Origin: Mycobacterium paraterrae
GTDB lineage: Bacteria; Actinomycetota; Actinomycetes; Mycobacteriales; Mycobacteriaceae
Reading direction: 5' to 3'
Assembly: GCF_022430545.2 (NCBI RefSeq)
Contig: NZ_CP092488.2
Coordinates: 558,001 to 622,000 of the forward strand
Length of the DNA: 64,000 nt
Below are positions 17,147 through 26,892 of this stretch, one piece after another. Under the pieces are notes generated by a model. That model was given only the letters and a program-made list of their open reading frames with translations, was not told the DNA's origin and made no database searches. The position numbers and the translations under genes were made by a program. Position 1 is the first letter of the stretch. The number at the start of each line of letters is the position of its first letter.

Positions 17147-17360
17147 GAGCGCTCCTCGAGCTCATCGCCCGGATCGCCGCCGCGTGCGGGTGGTGGCCCC
17201 ACCCCCACCCATGCGCGCGAGGCGTTCTCACCGGGCTGGATGCCCGTGCGGCCCGCACGGACGAATCGGCGGGGGCCGCGGCGCAAGGACCGGGGCCGGC
17301 GGTCCTTTCGAGGTCGAGTCGAGAGGCGCCGCCCGGATAGCAGAGCATGTCGCTAGCCAT
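17139..17360 (-). CDS. Candidate PhoAT-like antitoxin upstream of phoH2
   Basis: 73-codon ORF starting ATG at 17360 and ending eight bases inside phoH2. The product is Ala/Arg/Gly-rich with His and Trp ([15 protein letters not shown]) and has no recognised domain. A small antitoxin gene overlapping the phoH2 start has been described in mycobacteria, and this ORF has the same position and overlap. No strong ribosome site precedes the ATG. A second in-frame ATG lies four codons later. Composition alone cannot separate a real gene from GC-rich chance. Confidence 0.45.
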   Translation of the reverse strand: MASDMLCYPGGASRLDLERTAGPGPCAAAPADSSVRAARASSPVRTPRAHGWGWGHHPHAAAIRAMSSRSARV

Positions 17361-17434
17361 CGAGTGCGACGGTACCCGCGTCGACGCATTCGCGCCGCGC
17401 AGGCGCGCCGACGACGATGCAGCGCGCGCTGTTA

Positions 17435-18265
17435 TTAGCTGATGACGTACTGCCGCAGGGCCGGCTCGTCGGCCACACCCCAGGCGGTGATGCGGTCGGA
17501 GACGACCTGCTTTAGCTGCTCGGGCCCGAAAATGCCTGCGTCGGCAACGACTTGCACTTTGTCGGCGTAGGCGTCGATGTCGGCGCCGAGGACCTCGATC
17601 TCAGCGGCGCGAGCGGCGATCGCGGCGATCGTCTCGTCGCGGCTGTAGGTGAGCAAATGCGCGACCAAGTTGGCGAAGAACTCCTCGTGCCGCTCTTCAT
17701 CGCGGGCGATGTGCGCGATCAGGCCGGCCAGCACCGGCTCCTCGATCTGTGCGGCCAAGTTGTTGCAGTAGACCGCGTTGGAGGCCTCGAAGAGCGACAT
17801 GAAGACCAGCGTCTCGATCTGCGAGTAGTGATCGGCGCGGTAGCCCTTCTCCGCCACGTGCTGGAAGCGCACGTGCTCGTTGGCGGTGGGATCGATCTCG
17901 CGGGTCACCACGAAGTACTCCCGCAATGCGATCGCGTGCAGATGCTCCTCGGCGGTCCAGCGGCCGATCCACTGGCCCCAGTTGTCCTCGAGGATGAAGT
18001 GCTCGACGAATTCGCGATGGTAGCCAGCCAAGTTGTCCTTCGAGATCAGCAAGATCTCGCAGGCGTCGGTGATGACCTTGGGCAACGACACATCGGATGG
18101 TTCCCAGTCGCGGCCGCCCAGGAACGCGAAGTTCTCGCCCTGGTCGAAAGGCACGAAGTCGTGAGCGAACCAGATCTTCTCGGTCTCGATGTGGCGATCG
18201 ATGTTGGCACCGACCACCGGCTCGAGTTCGAGCATCAATGCGTTAGCAACGGGTTTGATCGCCAT
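17435..18265 (-). CDS. desA2: Acyl-ACP desaturase-like di-iron protein
   Basis: 276 residues of the stearoyl-ACP desaturase family. Di-iron ligand motifs are visible as EEHLHA (about residues 106-111) and DEERHEEFF (about 188-196), with an additional Glu in VEHFILEDNW. It matches mycobacterial DesA2, required for mycolic acid synthesis, and its place beside glyA1 and phoH2 agrees with Rv1094. The ATG at 18265 gives an MAIKPVANALMLELEPVV opening that fits the family. About 60 bases separate it from glyA, and it probably has its own promoter there. Confidence 0.92.
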   Translation of the reverse strand: MAIKPVANALMLELEPVVGANIDRHIETEKIWFAHDFVPFDQGENFAFLGGRDWEPSDVSLPKVITDACEILLISKDNLAGYHREFVEHFILEDNWGQWIGRWTAEEHLHAIALREYFVVTREIDPTANEHVRFQHVAEKGYRADHYSQIETLVFMSLFEASNAVYCNNLAAQIEEPVLAGLIAHIARDEERHEEFFANLVAHLLTYSRDETIAAIAARAAEIEVLGADIDAYADKVQVVADAGIFGPEQLKQVVSDRITAWGVADEPALRQYVIS

Positions 18266-18325
18266 GAAAGTAACTATAACCCGCGGACACAGTTATCCGA
18301 AATCTGACCCGCGGGCGGCCGCGCG

Positions 18326-19600
18326 CTAGACGAGCGACCAGTCCTCCAAACCGTCGTACAGCGGGAATTCCCTGGCCAGACGGGTCACGCGATCGCGCAG
18401 CGCGGGCATGTCGGCGGCGGTGCCGGCCGCCAGCGCCGTCGCGATGATGTCGGCGACCTCGGTGAACTCGGCGTCGCCGAAGCCACGGGTGGCCAGGGCG
18501 GGTGTGCCGATCCGCAGGCCGGAGGTGACCATCGGCGGCCGCGGGTCGTTGGGCACCGCGTTGCGGTTGACCGTAATCCCGACCTCGTGCAGCAGGTCCT
18601 CGGCGGCCTGACCGTCCAACGGCGAGTCACGCAGGTCGACCAACACCAGGTGGACGTCGGTGCCACCGCTGACCACCGAGACACCGGCCTTGGCGACATC
18701 GGCTGCCAGCAGGCGGTCGGCGATGGTCCGGGCGCCCGACAGCGTGCGCTGCTGGCGTTCGACGAACTCCGGCGTGCCGGCGATCTTCAGCGCCACCGCC
18801 TTCGCGGCGATCACATGCATCAGCGGGCCACCCTGTTGGCCAGGGAAGACCGCAGAGTTGACCTTCTTGGCGAAGTCCTGCTTGCCCATGATCAGACCCG
18901 ACCGCGGGCCGCCGAGCGTCTTGTGCACCGTCGTCGACACGATGTCGGCGTACGGCACTGGTGACGGGTGCAGCCCTGCCGCGACCAAACCGGCGAAGTG
19001 CGCCATGTCGACCCAGAGGTGCGCCCCGACCTCGTCGGCGATCGACTTGAACGCCGCGAAGTCCAAAGTCCTCGGGTAGGCCGACCAGCCGGCGACGATT
19101 ACCTTCGGTCGGAATTCCAGCGCCTGCGCGCGCACCGCGTCCATGTCGATCAGGTGGCTGGTGGCGTCGACGCCGTAGAAGGCATTCTCGTAGAGCTTGC
19201 CGGAGAAGTTGAGCTTCATGCCGTGGGTGAGGTGACCGCCGTTGGCGAGGTCGAGGCCCAGCAGCTTCTCCCCCGGCGACATCAGCGCGTGCAGCACCGC
19301 CGCATTGGCCTGCGCGCCCGAGTGCGGCTGGACGTTGGCGAAGTCGGCGCCGAACAGCGCCTTGACTCGGTCGCGGGCGATGTTCTCCACCTCGTCGACG
19401 TACTCGCAGCCACCGTAATAGCGACGGCCGGGCAGACCCTCGGCGTACTTGTTGGTCAGCACGCTGCCCTGGGCCTGCAGCACAGCGCGCGGCACGAAGT
19501 TCTCCGAGGCGATCATTTCCAGCGTGTCGCGCTGGCGGCCGAGCTCTTTGCCGAGCAGCTCGGCGATGTCCGGGTCGACATCGGCCAGCGGCGCGGACAT
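18326..19600 (-). CDS. glyA: Serine hydroxymethyltransferase
   Basis: Converts serine and tetrahydrofolate to glycine and 5,10-methylene-THF using PLP; main source of one-carbon units. 424 residues from [16 protein letters not shown], with the PLP lysine Lys227 in [11 protein letters not shown], plus [19 protein letters not shown] and SGLRIGTPA motifs. The ATG at 19600 was preferred over an upstream in-frame ATG because mycobacterial GlyA1 begins with exactly this MSAPLA segment. It corresponds to glyA1 (Rv1093). Confidence 0.95.
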   Translation of the reverse strand: MSAPLADVDPDIAELLGKELGRQRDTLEMIASENFVPRAVLQAQGSVLTNKYAEGLPGRRYYGGCEYVDEVENIARDRVKALFGADFANVQPHSGAQANAAVLHALMSPGEKLLGLDLANGGHLTHGMKLNFSGKLYENAFYGVDATSHLIDMDAVRAQALEFRPKVIVAGWSAYPRTLDFAAFKSIADEVGAHLWVDMAHFAGLVAAGLHPSPVPYADIVSTTVHKTLGGPRSGLIMGKQDFAKKVNSAVFPGQQGGPLMHVIAAKAVALKIAGTPEFVERQQRTLSGARTIADRLLAADVAKAGVSVVSGGTDVHLVLVDLRDSPLDGQAAEDLLHEVGITVNRNAVPNDPRPPMVTSGLRIGTPALATRGFGDAEFTEVADIIATALAAGTAADMPALRDRVTRLAREFPLYDGLEDWSLV

Positions 19601-19695
19601 GACAGAGGAAGCGGTACGGGCGTCGGGTGCGGCAGTCACGCCGACCAGTCTATCGGCCAGCACTTATACCCGGACCGATCGGCGGCAAGCCTTGG

Positions 19696-19757
19696 CGCCG
19701 AGCGTGAAACCACTGCGAAAATTGGGGCCGAAGTTCGCAACAGTTTCACACTCGGCG
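19696..19757. terminator. 24-bp imperfect inverted repeat
   Basis: Arms 19696-19719 and 19734-19757 pair at 20 of 24 positions around a 14-base loop (arm begins CGCCGAG, contains GTGAAAC). The structure lies just downstream of the DUF885 gene on the minus strand and before the glyA promoter region. It probably terminates DUF885 transcription. The core looks like a dispersed intergenic palindrome. Confidence 0.55.
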
Positions 19758-19770
19758 AGCACTAAGCGCG

Positions 19771-20982
19771 CTACGCGCGCTGCATCGACGACGGGACGAA
19801 CGGCTCGTCAAGCAACCGGCCGAACCGTTCCACCAGGCTGACCCCCGCTGGGCGGTCGTCCAGCCAGCCCCGCAACAGCCGATACCCCTCGACGTAGGTG
19901 CTGGTGTAGGCGCGCCACAGCGGCGAAGACAGAAACCGCAGCATCTGGCGGGCGCGGGTGTCGTTTACCAGCAACCAGCGGCGCAAGAACTCCACGACCT
20001 CGTCGGCGTCGCGGTGCTCGTCGTGCAACATCAGCGCCGCGTCCTGTCGCACCCCGGCCAGCGCCGCCGAGGCCTCGGACACCGCCTCGGCCCGCTCACC
20101 GTCGAAACGCAGCCCGAGGTCGGCGTAGATCTCGCTGGCCCAGCTTCCCCAGCCCGCGCCGATCGCCGCGTACAGCGCCAGGTCGGCGAGGCCCTCGGCC
20201 ATCAGGCACTGCGGGGTGTTCACCAGAAAGATGGTCTGCTCTGCCTGGCCCTTGCGGTTGACCAGCCCAGCCTCTTTGCGGCAGTGCTCGGTGTGGTGAC
20301 CGGGATAAGACTCATGCGCAACCAGCCGCGGCAAGTTGGACATCAGCTGTTTGAGGTCTGCGTTCACCGCCACCGTCGAGCGGTAGTCGCCCAGGTAGTA
20401 GTTGAATCCCGACCACGGCTTGTCGGTCACCACCTGGTAGTCGACGGTTTCGGTGTCCGGCAGCGGGTATTCGGCGCGCACCCGGTCGCGCAGTGCGCTG
20501 GAGAACGCGTCGATGCACTCCGCGAGCCGATCGGGCGGGATTTCCTCGCCCACTCGGTGTGCTTCCATCCGGTCGGCCAGCGGCCCGGTGCCGCCCAATG
20601 TCTCGTCGAGCCGGGCATGGGCCTGGCGGTAGGTCTCCGGGTCACCCTTGCTGATCTGCACGTCGAAATACGCGTGAACCTCGTCGACGAACCCGATGTC
20701 CTCGCCGGCGAATTTGCGGCCGGCGCATTCCAACGCGCGCAGGTGAGCGGCCACATAGTCGGCGCGCTGAGAGTCGAATCCGTTGCGACGCGCCACATCC
20801 GACAGTGCGGCCAGCAGCCTTGCGGCCTGCCGGGCCAGGTTGGCGGGGTCGGGCGCGGGCTCGGCCGCGACCGCTTGGCGCAGGGCCGGATCGCCGGTGA
20901 AGGCGTCGACGTAGCCCTGCTCGATCCGGTCGAACCGCAGTCCGAGGAGCAGGTACTCGCGGATCAGTGCGTCGGATTCCAC
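19771..20982 (-). CDS. DUF885 family putative metallopeptidase-like protein
   Basis: 403 residues of the DUF885 family. The conserved [11 protein letters not shown] motif (about residues 222-232) is a probable zinc-binding gluzincin-like site. Downstream [12 protein letters not shown] supplies an acidic residue in the expected place. No signal peptide is evident, so it is probably cytosolic. Family functions are largely undefined. It diverges from coaA with about 56 bases between the starts. Confidence 0.75.
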   Translation of the reverse strand: MESDALIREYLLLGLRFDRIEQGYVDAFTGDPALRQAVAAEPAPDPANLARQAARLLAALSDVARRNGFDSQRADYVAAHLRALECAGRKFAGEDIGFVDEVHAYFDVQISKGDPETYRQAHARLDETLGGTGPLADRMEAHRVGEEIPPDRLAECIDAFSSALRDRVRAEYPLPDTETVDYQVVTDKPWSGFNYYLGDYRSTVAVNADLKQLMSNLPRLVAHESYPGHHTEHCRKEAGLVNRKGQAEQTIFLVNTPQCLMAEGLADLALYAAIGAGWGSWASEIYADLGLRFDGERAEAVSEASAALAGVRQDAALMLHDEHRDADEVVEFLRRWLLVNDTRARQMLRFLSSPLWRAYTSTYVEGYRLLRGWLDDRPAGVSLVERFGRLLDEPFVPSSMQRA

Positions 20983-21038
20983 GCCGTCAACGCTATCCGG
21001 TCACTCATCGCGGCGCCGATACTGCAAGACTGATCGTC

Positions 21039-21977
21039 ATGCCGCGGCCCAGCGAGCCGAGCCCCTACGTGGAGTTCGATCGACGTCAGTGGCGCGCGCT
21101 CCGCATGTCGACGCCGCAGCCACTGACCGAAGAGGAAATCGTCGGTCTGCGCGGTATCGGCGAACAGGTCAACCTGCGCGAGGTCGAAGAGGTATACCTG
21201 CCACTGGCGCGGCTTCTGCATCTTCAGGTCGCGGCCCGGCAGCGACTGTTCCAGGCGACTGCGGAGTTCCTCGGCGAACCGCAGCAGAACCCGAACCGGC
21301 CGGTGCCGTTCATCATCGGCGTGGCCGGCAGCGTCGCGGTCGGTAAATCGACGACGGCCCGTGTGCTGCAGGCGCTGCTGGCTCGCTGGGATCACCATCC
21401 CCGTGTCGACTTAGTCACCACCGACGGATTCCTCTATCCCAACGCCGAGCTGAGCCGTCGAAACCTGATGCATCGCAAAGGTTTCCCGGAGAGCTACGAC
21501 CGCCGGGCGCTGATGCGATTCGTCACGTCGGTGAAGTCTGGGTCGGATTACGTCTGCGCGCCGGTGTACTCGCATTTGCACTACGACCGCGTGCCGGATG
21601 CCAAACAGGTGGTCCGCCACCCCGACATCCTGATCCTCGAGGGCCTCAACGTTCTGCAGACCGGACCGACACTCATGGTCTCGGACCTCTTCGACTTCTC
21701 GCTGTACGTCGACGCCCGGATCGAGGACATCGAGGGCTGGTACATCTCGCGGTTCCTTGCGATGCGCTCGACCGCCTTCGCCAACCCCGCGTCGCACTTT
21801 CACCATTACGCCGGGCTGACCGATCAGCAGGCCGAGATCGCTGCCCGCGACATCTGGCGCTCGATCAACCGGCCAAACCTGATCGAGAACATCCTGCCGA
21901 CCCGCCCGCGCGCCACCGTGGTGCTGCGCAAAGACGCCGACCACTCCATCAACCGGTTGCGGCTGCGCAAGCTCTAG
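21039..21977 (+). CDS. coaA: Pantothenate kinase, type I
   Basis: First committed step of coenzyme A synthesis: ATP-dependent phosphorylation of pantothenate. 312 residues with Walker [13 protein letters not shown] (94-105), TTDGFLYPN, the KGFPESYD segment and [10 protein letters not shown]. This is the bacterial PanK type I that CoA feedback-inhibits. The ATG at 21039 gives the [16 protein letters not shown] opening and the same length as the M. tuberculosis enzyme; the longer upstream frame overlaps the divergent gene. Confidence 0.96.
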   Translation: MPRPSEPSPYVEFDRRQWRALRMSTPQPLTEEEIVGLRGIGEQVNLREVEEVYLPLARLLHLQVAARQRLFQATAEFLGEPQQNPNRPVPFIIGVAGSVAVGKSTTARVLQALLARWDHHPRVDLVTTDGFLYPNAELSRRNLMHRKGFPESYDRRALMRFVTSVKSGSDYVCAPVYSHLHYDRVPDAKQVVRHPDILILEGLNVLQTGPTLMVSDLFDFSLYVDARIEDIEGWYISRFLAMRSTAFANPASHFHHYAGLTDQQAEIAARDIWRSINRPNLIENILPTRPRATVVLRKDADHSINRLRLRKL

Positions 21978-22002
21978 ACATGCGATTCACGCGAACATCG
22001 AG

Positions 22003-22036
22003 TTGTTGGGCCAAAAGCCAAGTTTCGGCCCAACAA
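22003..22036 (+). terminator. Hairpin downstream of coaA
   Basis: TTGTTGGGCC (22003-22012) pairs perfectly with GGCCCAACAA (22027-22036) across a 14-base loop, 26 bases after the coaA stop. No T-run follows. It is the most likely end of the coaA transcript, and could also serve the convergent membrane protein gene at 22121. Confidence 0.55.
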
Positions 22037-22120
22037 GTCGACGTTCGGCCGGCAAAAGGCCGATGCGGGGCCGCTCGCCGCAACCTCTGACAGCGGCGCC
22101 CCGCACCGGCGGGACGGGAG

Positions 22121-22540
22121 TTACGCCGGCAACCGGCGCACTCCGAGGTACTGCAGGTAGGCCATCAGCGCGAAGTAGCCGCCGGTGGCCAGCGTCGCCG
22201 CGACCCCGGCCGCGGTCAGCGGCAGCACATCCGCGGCAAGGACGGCCAGCACCGCCACCGTCAGGATGATGTTGCCGACGATCAGGGCGATGCCGACGCG
22301 ACGCAGGTTCGGCGCTGCGGCAAGGGCATACACCGCCAGGCCGGCGAGAACCAGCATCGCGCCGCCACTGAATTCGGCGACCGAACTCAGGCCGGTCAGC
22401 GCCGACAGCGGGTCCGCCATCAACGCAATGAACAGGCCGACCGCACCGCTCAGCGTTGCGTCGAGCCGCATGGCGAATCGCAATAGCGAGTCGGTCGAGT
22501 CGTCAAAGGGCCGGGCGGCCAGTGGAGTAACAGCGGTCAT
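22121..22540 (-). CDS. Small integral membrane protein
   Basis: 139 residues with about four hydrophobic segments (roughly 28-45, 55-75, 80-103, 108-130) and few charged residues between them. No family motif is recognised. The ATG at 22540 has a good AAGGAG ribosome site eight bases upstream, so the longer in-frame extension was rejected. The gene is alone on its strand between coaA and an O-methyltransferase. Function cannot be assigned. Confidence 0.65.
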   Translation of the reverse strand: MTAVTPLAARPFDDSTDSLLRFAMRLDATLSGAVGLFIALMADPLSALTGLSSVAEFSGGAMLVLAGLAVYALAAAPNLRRVGIALIVGNIILTVAVLAVLAADVLPLTAAGVAATLATGGYFALMAYLQYLGVRRLPA

Positions 22541-22607
22541 GGTCGAAACTCCTTGCGGTGAGGGGTCGATCACGTCTGAGCCTGCCGGTTGTGGACTGCC
22601 AGGTCGA

Positions 22608-22636
22608 CGCATGGCACTGCCAGGCACTGCCATGCG
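22608..22636. repeat. 9-bp inverted repeat between two minus-strand genes
   Basis: CGCATGGCA (22608-22616) is matched by TGCCATGCG (22628-22636) around an 11-base centre that repeats CACTGCCA. The site is about 80 bases past the end of the O-methyltransferase gene and about 70 bases upstream of the small membrane protein start. It may be a terminator for the former or an operator for the latter. Confidence 0.4.
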
Positions 22637-22716
22637 CAGGTCAACGGGGTGATCCACGCCACTATTCCGTGTCTAGGTCGTCTAAGTCTTCCGTCCGGCC
22701 GCAAAGCGAGGCCGAA

Positions 22717-23802
22717 CTAGATCGCTACGGCTTCCACAACACCGAAGGGCGACGCCGTTTCCACAACTCGTGTCAAGCGAAAACCAGCGAGCTTCATCAG
22801 GTCAGCGTGCTCTGCCGCGGTGCGCTCTCGCGAGGCCGCCACCAGCAGCATCTCCAAATCCACCCACTTGCCCGGAAACTCCCGATGGTGCCGTGGAATT
22901 ACCGTCTCAACGAGCAATACGTTCGCGCCGGGGGCGGCCGCCCTCCGCACGTTGCGAAGGATGCGCACGGCGTCGTCGTCGGCCCAGTCGTGAATGATGC
23001 TTTTGAGGACGTACGCATCGCCTCCACTCGGCACGTCGTTGAAAAACGAGCCCTCAGCAATACGAACTCGGTCCGCGACGCCGTGCTTGCCGAGGATCAC
23101 CGGGGCCCCCGCCACCACATTAGGAAGGTCAAACAAGATGCCGCGCGAATTCGGAGCGGCTTCAAGGATTGCCGACAGGAGGCGACCGTGCCCGCCGCCG
23201 ACATCGACGATGGTGGCATATGGGCTGAAGTCGTAGCCGGCGATGACCGATGAGATCGCGAGTTCTGACACGCTAGTCATGGCGCCGTTGAACAAATCCG
23301 CGAACTCCGGTTCGTCGAGCATGTACTCGAAGAAGGGTTTGCCGCGTAGATCGGGGATCACTGCCCGGCCGGTCCGGATGGCGTCTGGAAGATGGCTCCA
23401 ATGCTCGCGGTGCTGAGGCGATCCCATGAATTGCGCCCACGCACTCAACGACACGTCGGCGTCGCTACGCAGGGTGTCCGCCATTGGGGTGAGCTCGTAG
23501 CGGCCGTCGCGCCGTTGACGGAAGATGCCTCGAGTCTCCAACGCCCGAAGTAATCGGCTGATTGCGTCCGCGTCTGCGCCGACCGCGCTCGCGAGTTGAT
23601 CTGCCGTCAGTGGCCCGTCAGCGAGCGCGTCAGCAATGCCGAGGTTCGCCGCAGCGGTGATCGCCTGAGCCACCCACGCCCCCAAGACCATCTCCATCAT
23701 TGCGATGGGAGGCGGTACCGTGCGTCGTTGCAGCCGAGCGAGATGATGTCTGGCCAGCTCTACCGCCCGCACCACCCTGGCGGGCGGAACTCCTGATGCC
23801 AT
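22717..23802 (-). CDS. SAM-dependent O-methyltransferase (family 2, winged-helix type)
   Basis: 361 residues. An N-terminal dimerisation/winged-helix region (about 35-115, with LTADQLASAVGADADAISR) precedes a SAM-binding domain with VDVGGGHGRLL (about 195-205), GDAYVLKSIIHDWADD and ALAPG-like loops. This is the hydroxyneurobactin/CrtF/hydroxyindole O-methyltransferase superfamily, which methylates hydroxyls on aromatic or polyketide acceptors. The general-base His is in KSIIHDW. The acceptor is unknown. A GAGGGAAA ribosome site precedes the ATG. Confidence 0.85.
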   Translation of the reverse strand: MASGVPPARVVRAVELARHHLARLQRRTVPPPIAMMEMVLGAWVAQAITAAANLGIADALADGPLTADQLASAVGADADAISRLLRALETRGIFRQRRDGRYELTPMADTLRSDADVSLSAWAQFMGSPQHREHWSHLPDAIRTGRAVIPDLRGKPFFEYMLDEPEFADLFNGAMTSVSELAISSVIAGYDFSPYATIVDVGGGHGRLLSAILEAAPNSRGILFDLPNVVAGAPVILGKHGVADRVRIAEGSFFNDVPSGGDAYVLKSIIHDWADDDAVRILRNVRRAAAPGANVLLVETVIPRHHREFPGKWVDLEMLLVAASRERTAAEHADLMKLAGFRLTRVVETASPFGVVEAVAI

Positions 23803-23887
23803 GACTTTCCCTCGTCTCGGGTTGGCTGTGAAGCGACCCGGACAATCGTTGCCGACGAACTAGACCTGCGCCCCAAAATGGGCGAAC

Positions 23888-25252
23888 TCATTCGCTGGGT
23901 ACTGGAACCCGTCCGCGCAGATCGGCGGCGATCAGCTTGGCCGCGGCGTTCTGCCAGTTGTGCAGCGAGCGCTGCGGCACCTCGGTGACGAACCACTGCC
24001 AGGCCTGCCGCGCCGTCGGATCCAGCCCAGCCGCGGTGGCGTTCTGGGCGTAGGCGCGCACACCGACCACGTACGGGAAATACAGCGAGTTGTAGTGGCG
24101 CCACTCCTCGGTGGTGCCGAAATCACCGCCGTCGCGCGGTTTGAGCGCATTGATCCGGTCGGCGAGCAGCGCCTTGAGTTCGATGGCCCGCTCCAACGGC
24201 TGGTCTGGTGCCCCACGCGCGGCCAGCCGCTCGTCGATGCAGGGCAGCGCGGTCAGCGGGCTGGCGACCAACTTGGACAGGTCGCCGTAGTGGCCCAACG
24301 CGCGGCGTGTCAGCCGGGCGAACGATTCGTCGTCGACCTCGTCGAGTGGGTCGGCAAGCCGCAGCGGCAACGCGGATTGGGTGCGCCGCAACGTCTCTCG
24401 ATGCGCTCGCAGCAACGGCGCCCGCGAGAACACCATCCGGTCGAGCAGCCCGGCCAGCGGGTCGGCCAGCACCTGCACCGGTAGGGCGATTGCCAGGCTG
24501 GTGAACAGCAGGATGGTGAGCGCGATCTGCGCCGTGGTCTGGCGCGGGGTCAACGCCAAGCCGATCAGCATCTGACCGCCGAGCAGCGTCGCGATTGCGC
24601 CGGTACCGGTAAATGAGCGCAGCATGTCACCACGCAACGCCTGACCCTCGTCGAAAGCGTCCCACAGCGCCACCGCCACGCCGAGCCCGAGCACGTCGCA
24701 TCCTGTCGATGCCAATGCCAGCCAACTCGGCACTAAGCCAAGGGGAATGACCAGAATCGCGTTCGCGAGCGCAAAGAACAGCGTCGCGGTGATCACCAAA
24801 CCCACCACCGGGATCTTCTGCGTCCGGCGCGCCAGCGCGGCGACCATCGCGTAGAGCGTGGACACCGAGATCACGATGCTCATCACCACATGGCCGAGCC
24901 GCAACGGTCCTTCGACGGTGCCGGCCATCGCGGCACCGGCCAGCGTCAGGGCCGCGACGACGCCGACGAGCAGTGCCTCGACGGTGCGGCCTCTGCCGTT
25001 GTCGTCGGCGCGGGCGATCTCGAGCAGCACCGCAAACCATGCCACGCCCGGAATCGCAACCACATAGATCTCGACATGGCCGAGCACCGCGGAGTGCGTG
25101 ACGAGTCGGACCGCGTCCAGCGCGACCGCCGTCGCGAAGGTGCACAACCCCAGCGCAGCCAACACCAGGACCGGCTTGCGGGGATCGCGCCCCAAAAGGT
25201 ACAAACCCAGCCACCAGCTGACGCAGAACACCAACGCCGACAGCGCAGCCAT
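23888..25252 (-). CDS. Polytopic membrane protein with C-terminal cytosolic domain
   Basis: 454 residues. The first half (about 1-260) has seven or eight hydrophobic helices, starting with ALSALVFCVSWWLGLYLLG. The second half (about 265-454) is soluble and helical, with repeated Arg/Leu heptad-like runs and SLYFPYVVGVRAYAQNATAAG. I recognise no domain. The layout resembles the sensing half of a membrane receptor, but there is no kinase or cyclase domain. The ATG at 25252 begins directly before the first helix. It ends the same-strand run that starts with the prenyl synthase, 20 bases upstream. Confidence 0.65.
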   Translation of the reverse strand: MAALSALVFCVSWWLGLYLLGRDPRKPVLVLAALGLCTFATAVALDAVRLVTHSAVLGHVEIYVVAIPGVAWFAVLLEIARADDNGRGRTVEALLVGVVAALTLAGAAMAGTVEGPLRLGHVVMSIVISVSTLYAMVAALARRTQKIPVVGLVITATLFFALANAILVIPLGLVPSWLALASTGCDVLGLGVAVALWDAFDEGQALRGDMLRSFTGTGAIATLLGGQMLIGLALTPRQTTAQIALTILLFTSLAIALPVQVLADPLAGLLDRMVFSRAPLLRAHRETLRRTQSALPLRLADPLDEVDDESFARLTRRALGHYGDLSKLVASPLTALPCIDERLAARGAPDQPLERAIELKALLADRINALKPRDGGDFGTTEEWRHYNSLYFPYVVGVRAYAQNATAAGLDPTARQAWQWFVTEVPQRSLHNWQNAAAKLIAADLRGRVPVPSE

Positions 25253-25272
25253 ATCTTCAGTGTGACATGACG

Positions 25273-26076
25273 TCACGCACCGTAACGGCGGTGCCGCTGG
25301 CTGTAATCGCGTAGCGCACGCAGGAAGTCGACCCGACGGAAGGCCGGCCAATGCGCTTCGGTGAACCACATCTCCGAGTAGGCGCTCTGCCAGAGCAGGA
25401 ACCCCGACAGCCGCTGCTCTCCCGACGTCCGGATCACTAGATCGGGGTCGGGCTGACCGGAGGTGTAGAGGTTCTCCGAGATGGCGTCGACAGTGACGGC
25501 TTCGACCAGCTCCTCGCCGCTGGCACCGTTGGCGATCGCCTTACCCAGCAGCCCGCGCACGGCGTCGACGATCTCTTGGCGTCCGCCGTATCCGACCGCG
25601 ACGTTGACGTGGAAGCTGCCATTCCCGGTGGACGCGGTGCCGGCTGTCCCGGTCACGGCGTCCCGGAGCCGACGCGCGGGCTCTTCGCCGATAAGCTCGA
25701 GGTCACCGACAGTGCGCACGCTCCAGCCGTTGGCCGGCGCGCAGATCTCCTCGACGACGTCGGTGATGATCTCGATCAGCGCGGCGAGCTCGGCCGGGTC
25801 GCGGCGCAGGTTCTCGGTGGAAAGCAGATAGACGGTGGCCAGTTCGATGCCGGCTTCCTGACACCAGCGCAGCATCTCGGCGATTTTGGCGGCGCCCATT
25901 CGGTAGCCGTAGCTGACGTCCTCGTACCCGGCGTCACGCGCCCAACGGCGGTTGCCGTCACACAGCACCGCAATGTGGCGCGGCAACGCCGATTTCGATG
26001 CGGCCAGTCCCTGCCGCAGCCGCAACTCGTAAAGCCGATATAACGGCTCCTTGACGCGCGGCGGAATGATCTCCAC
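25273..26076 (-). CDS. Short-chain (2Z,6E)-farnesyl diphosphate synthase, Rv1086-like
   Basis: Cis-prenyltransferase of the UppS fold. The Rv1086 enzyme condenses geranyl-PP with IPP to omega,E,Z-farnesyl diphosphate, the precursor for decaprenyl phosphate. From a GTG start ([17 protein letters not shown]) it has 267 residues. [11 protein letters not shown] holds the catalytic Asp40, with [21 protein letters not shown] and [19 protein letters not shown] following. The start was chosen by matching the mycobacterial N-terminus. It diverges from the hemolysin-III gene with 55 bases between starts. Confidence 0.92.
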   Translation of the reverse strand: MEIIPPRVKEPLYRLYELRLRQGLAASKSALPRHIAVLCDGNRRWARDAGYEDVSYGYRMGAAKIAEMLRWCQEAGIELATVYLLSTENLRRDPAELAALIEIITDVVEEICAPANGWSVRTVGDLELIGEEPARRLRDAVTGTAGTASTGNGSFHVNVAVGYGGRQEIVDAVRGLLGKAIANGASGEELVEAVTVDAISENLYTSGQPDPDLVIRTSGEQRLSGFLLWQSAYSEMWFTEAHWPAFRRVDFLRALRDYSQRHRRYGA

Positions 26077-26131
26077 AGCGAACCAGATTACTGTGGGCAC
26101 TACCGCACATCGGCAACTCTTGGGGGGCAAA

Positions 26132-26881
26132 TTGAGTCAGGAGACCAAGGTGGCGAGCCCGGCCGAGACGACGGAGTCGTCCAGCACTGTCAGCGAGGTC
26201 GCCGAGCACATCGTCGAGGGCGTCAAGGACACCGCCCAGGCACTGGTCAAGCCCCGGGCGCGGGGCTGGATCCATCTGGTGTTCGCCGTCCTTGCCGTCT
26301 TCGCCGGCGCGTCACTGATCTCGGTCTCGTGGCCGCTGGCCGGACTCGCCGCGGGCCTGTCGACGTTCGTCTACACGATCGCGGTAGTGGGCATGTTCAC
26401 CACCAGCGCGGTCTACCACCGGGTCACCTGGAAATCGGTCAAGGCTCGGACTTGGATGAAGCGCCTCGACCACTCGATGATCTTCGTGCTGATCGCCGGC
26501 ACTTATACGCCTTTCGCGGTGCTGGCCATGCCGCACGACTCGGGCGTGCTGGTGCTCTGGATGGTGTGGGGTGGCGCGCTGGCCGGGGTGCTGCTCAAGA
26601 TGTGCTGGCCGACCGCGCCGCGCTGGGTGGGTGTGCCGCTCTATCTGGTGATGGGCTGGGTCTCGGCGTTCTACATCGCGGTGATCCTGCACAACGCCGG
26701 CGTGACGGCGATGGTGCTGCTGGCGGTCGGCGGCACGCTGTACAGCATCGGCGGCATCATGTATGCGCTGCGCTGGCCCGACCCGTGGCCGAGCACGTTC
26801 GGCTATCACGAGTTTTTCCACGCCTGCACCGCGATCGCCGCGATCTGTCACTACATCGCGATCTGGTTCGCGGTGTTCTAA
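26132..26881 (+). CDS. Hemolysin III/PAQR family membrane protein (Rv1085c-like)
   Basis: About 249 residues. A short acidic cytosolic start is followed by seven membrane helices and family landmarks [28 protein letters not shown] and the C-terminal HEFFHACT. The His and Ser/Asp residues form the metal site shared by adiponectin-receptor-like proteins. I chose a TTG start at 26132 because GGGGGG lies seven bases before it; a GTG start 18 bases later is possible. The name reflects homology; haemolytic activity is not implied. Confidence 0.85.
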   Translation: MSQETKVASPAETTESSSTVSEVAEHIVEGVKDTAQALVKPRARGWIHLVFAVLAVFAGASLISVSWPLAGLAAGLSTFVYTIAVVGMFTTSAVYHRVTWKSVKARTWMKRLDHSMIFVLIAGTYTPFAVLAMPHDSGVLVLWMVWGGALAGVLLKMCWPTAPRWVGVPLYLVMGWVSAFYIAVILHNAGVTAMVLLAVGGTLYSIGGIMYALRWPDPWPSTFGYHEFFHACTAIAAICHYIAIWFAVF

Positions 26882-26892
26882 GCGGCCTTTCG

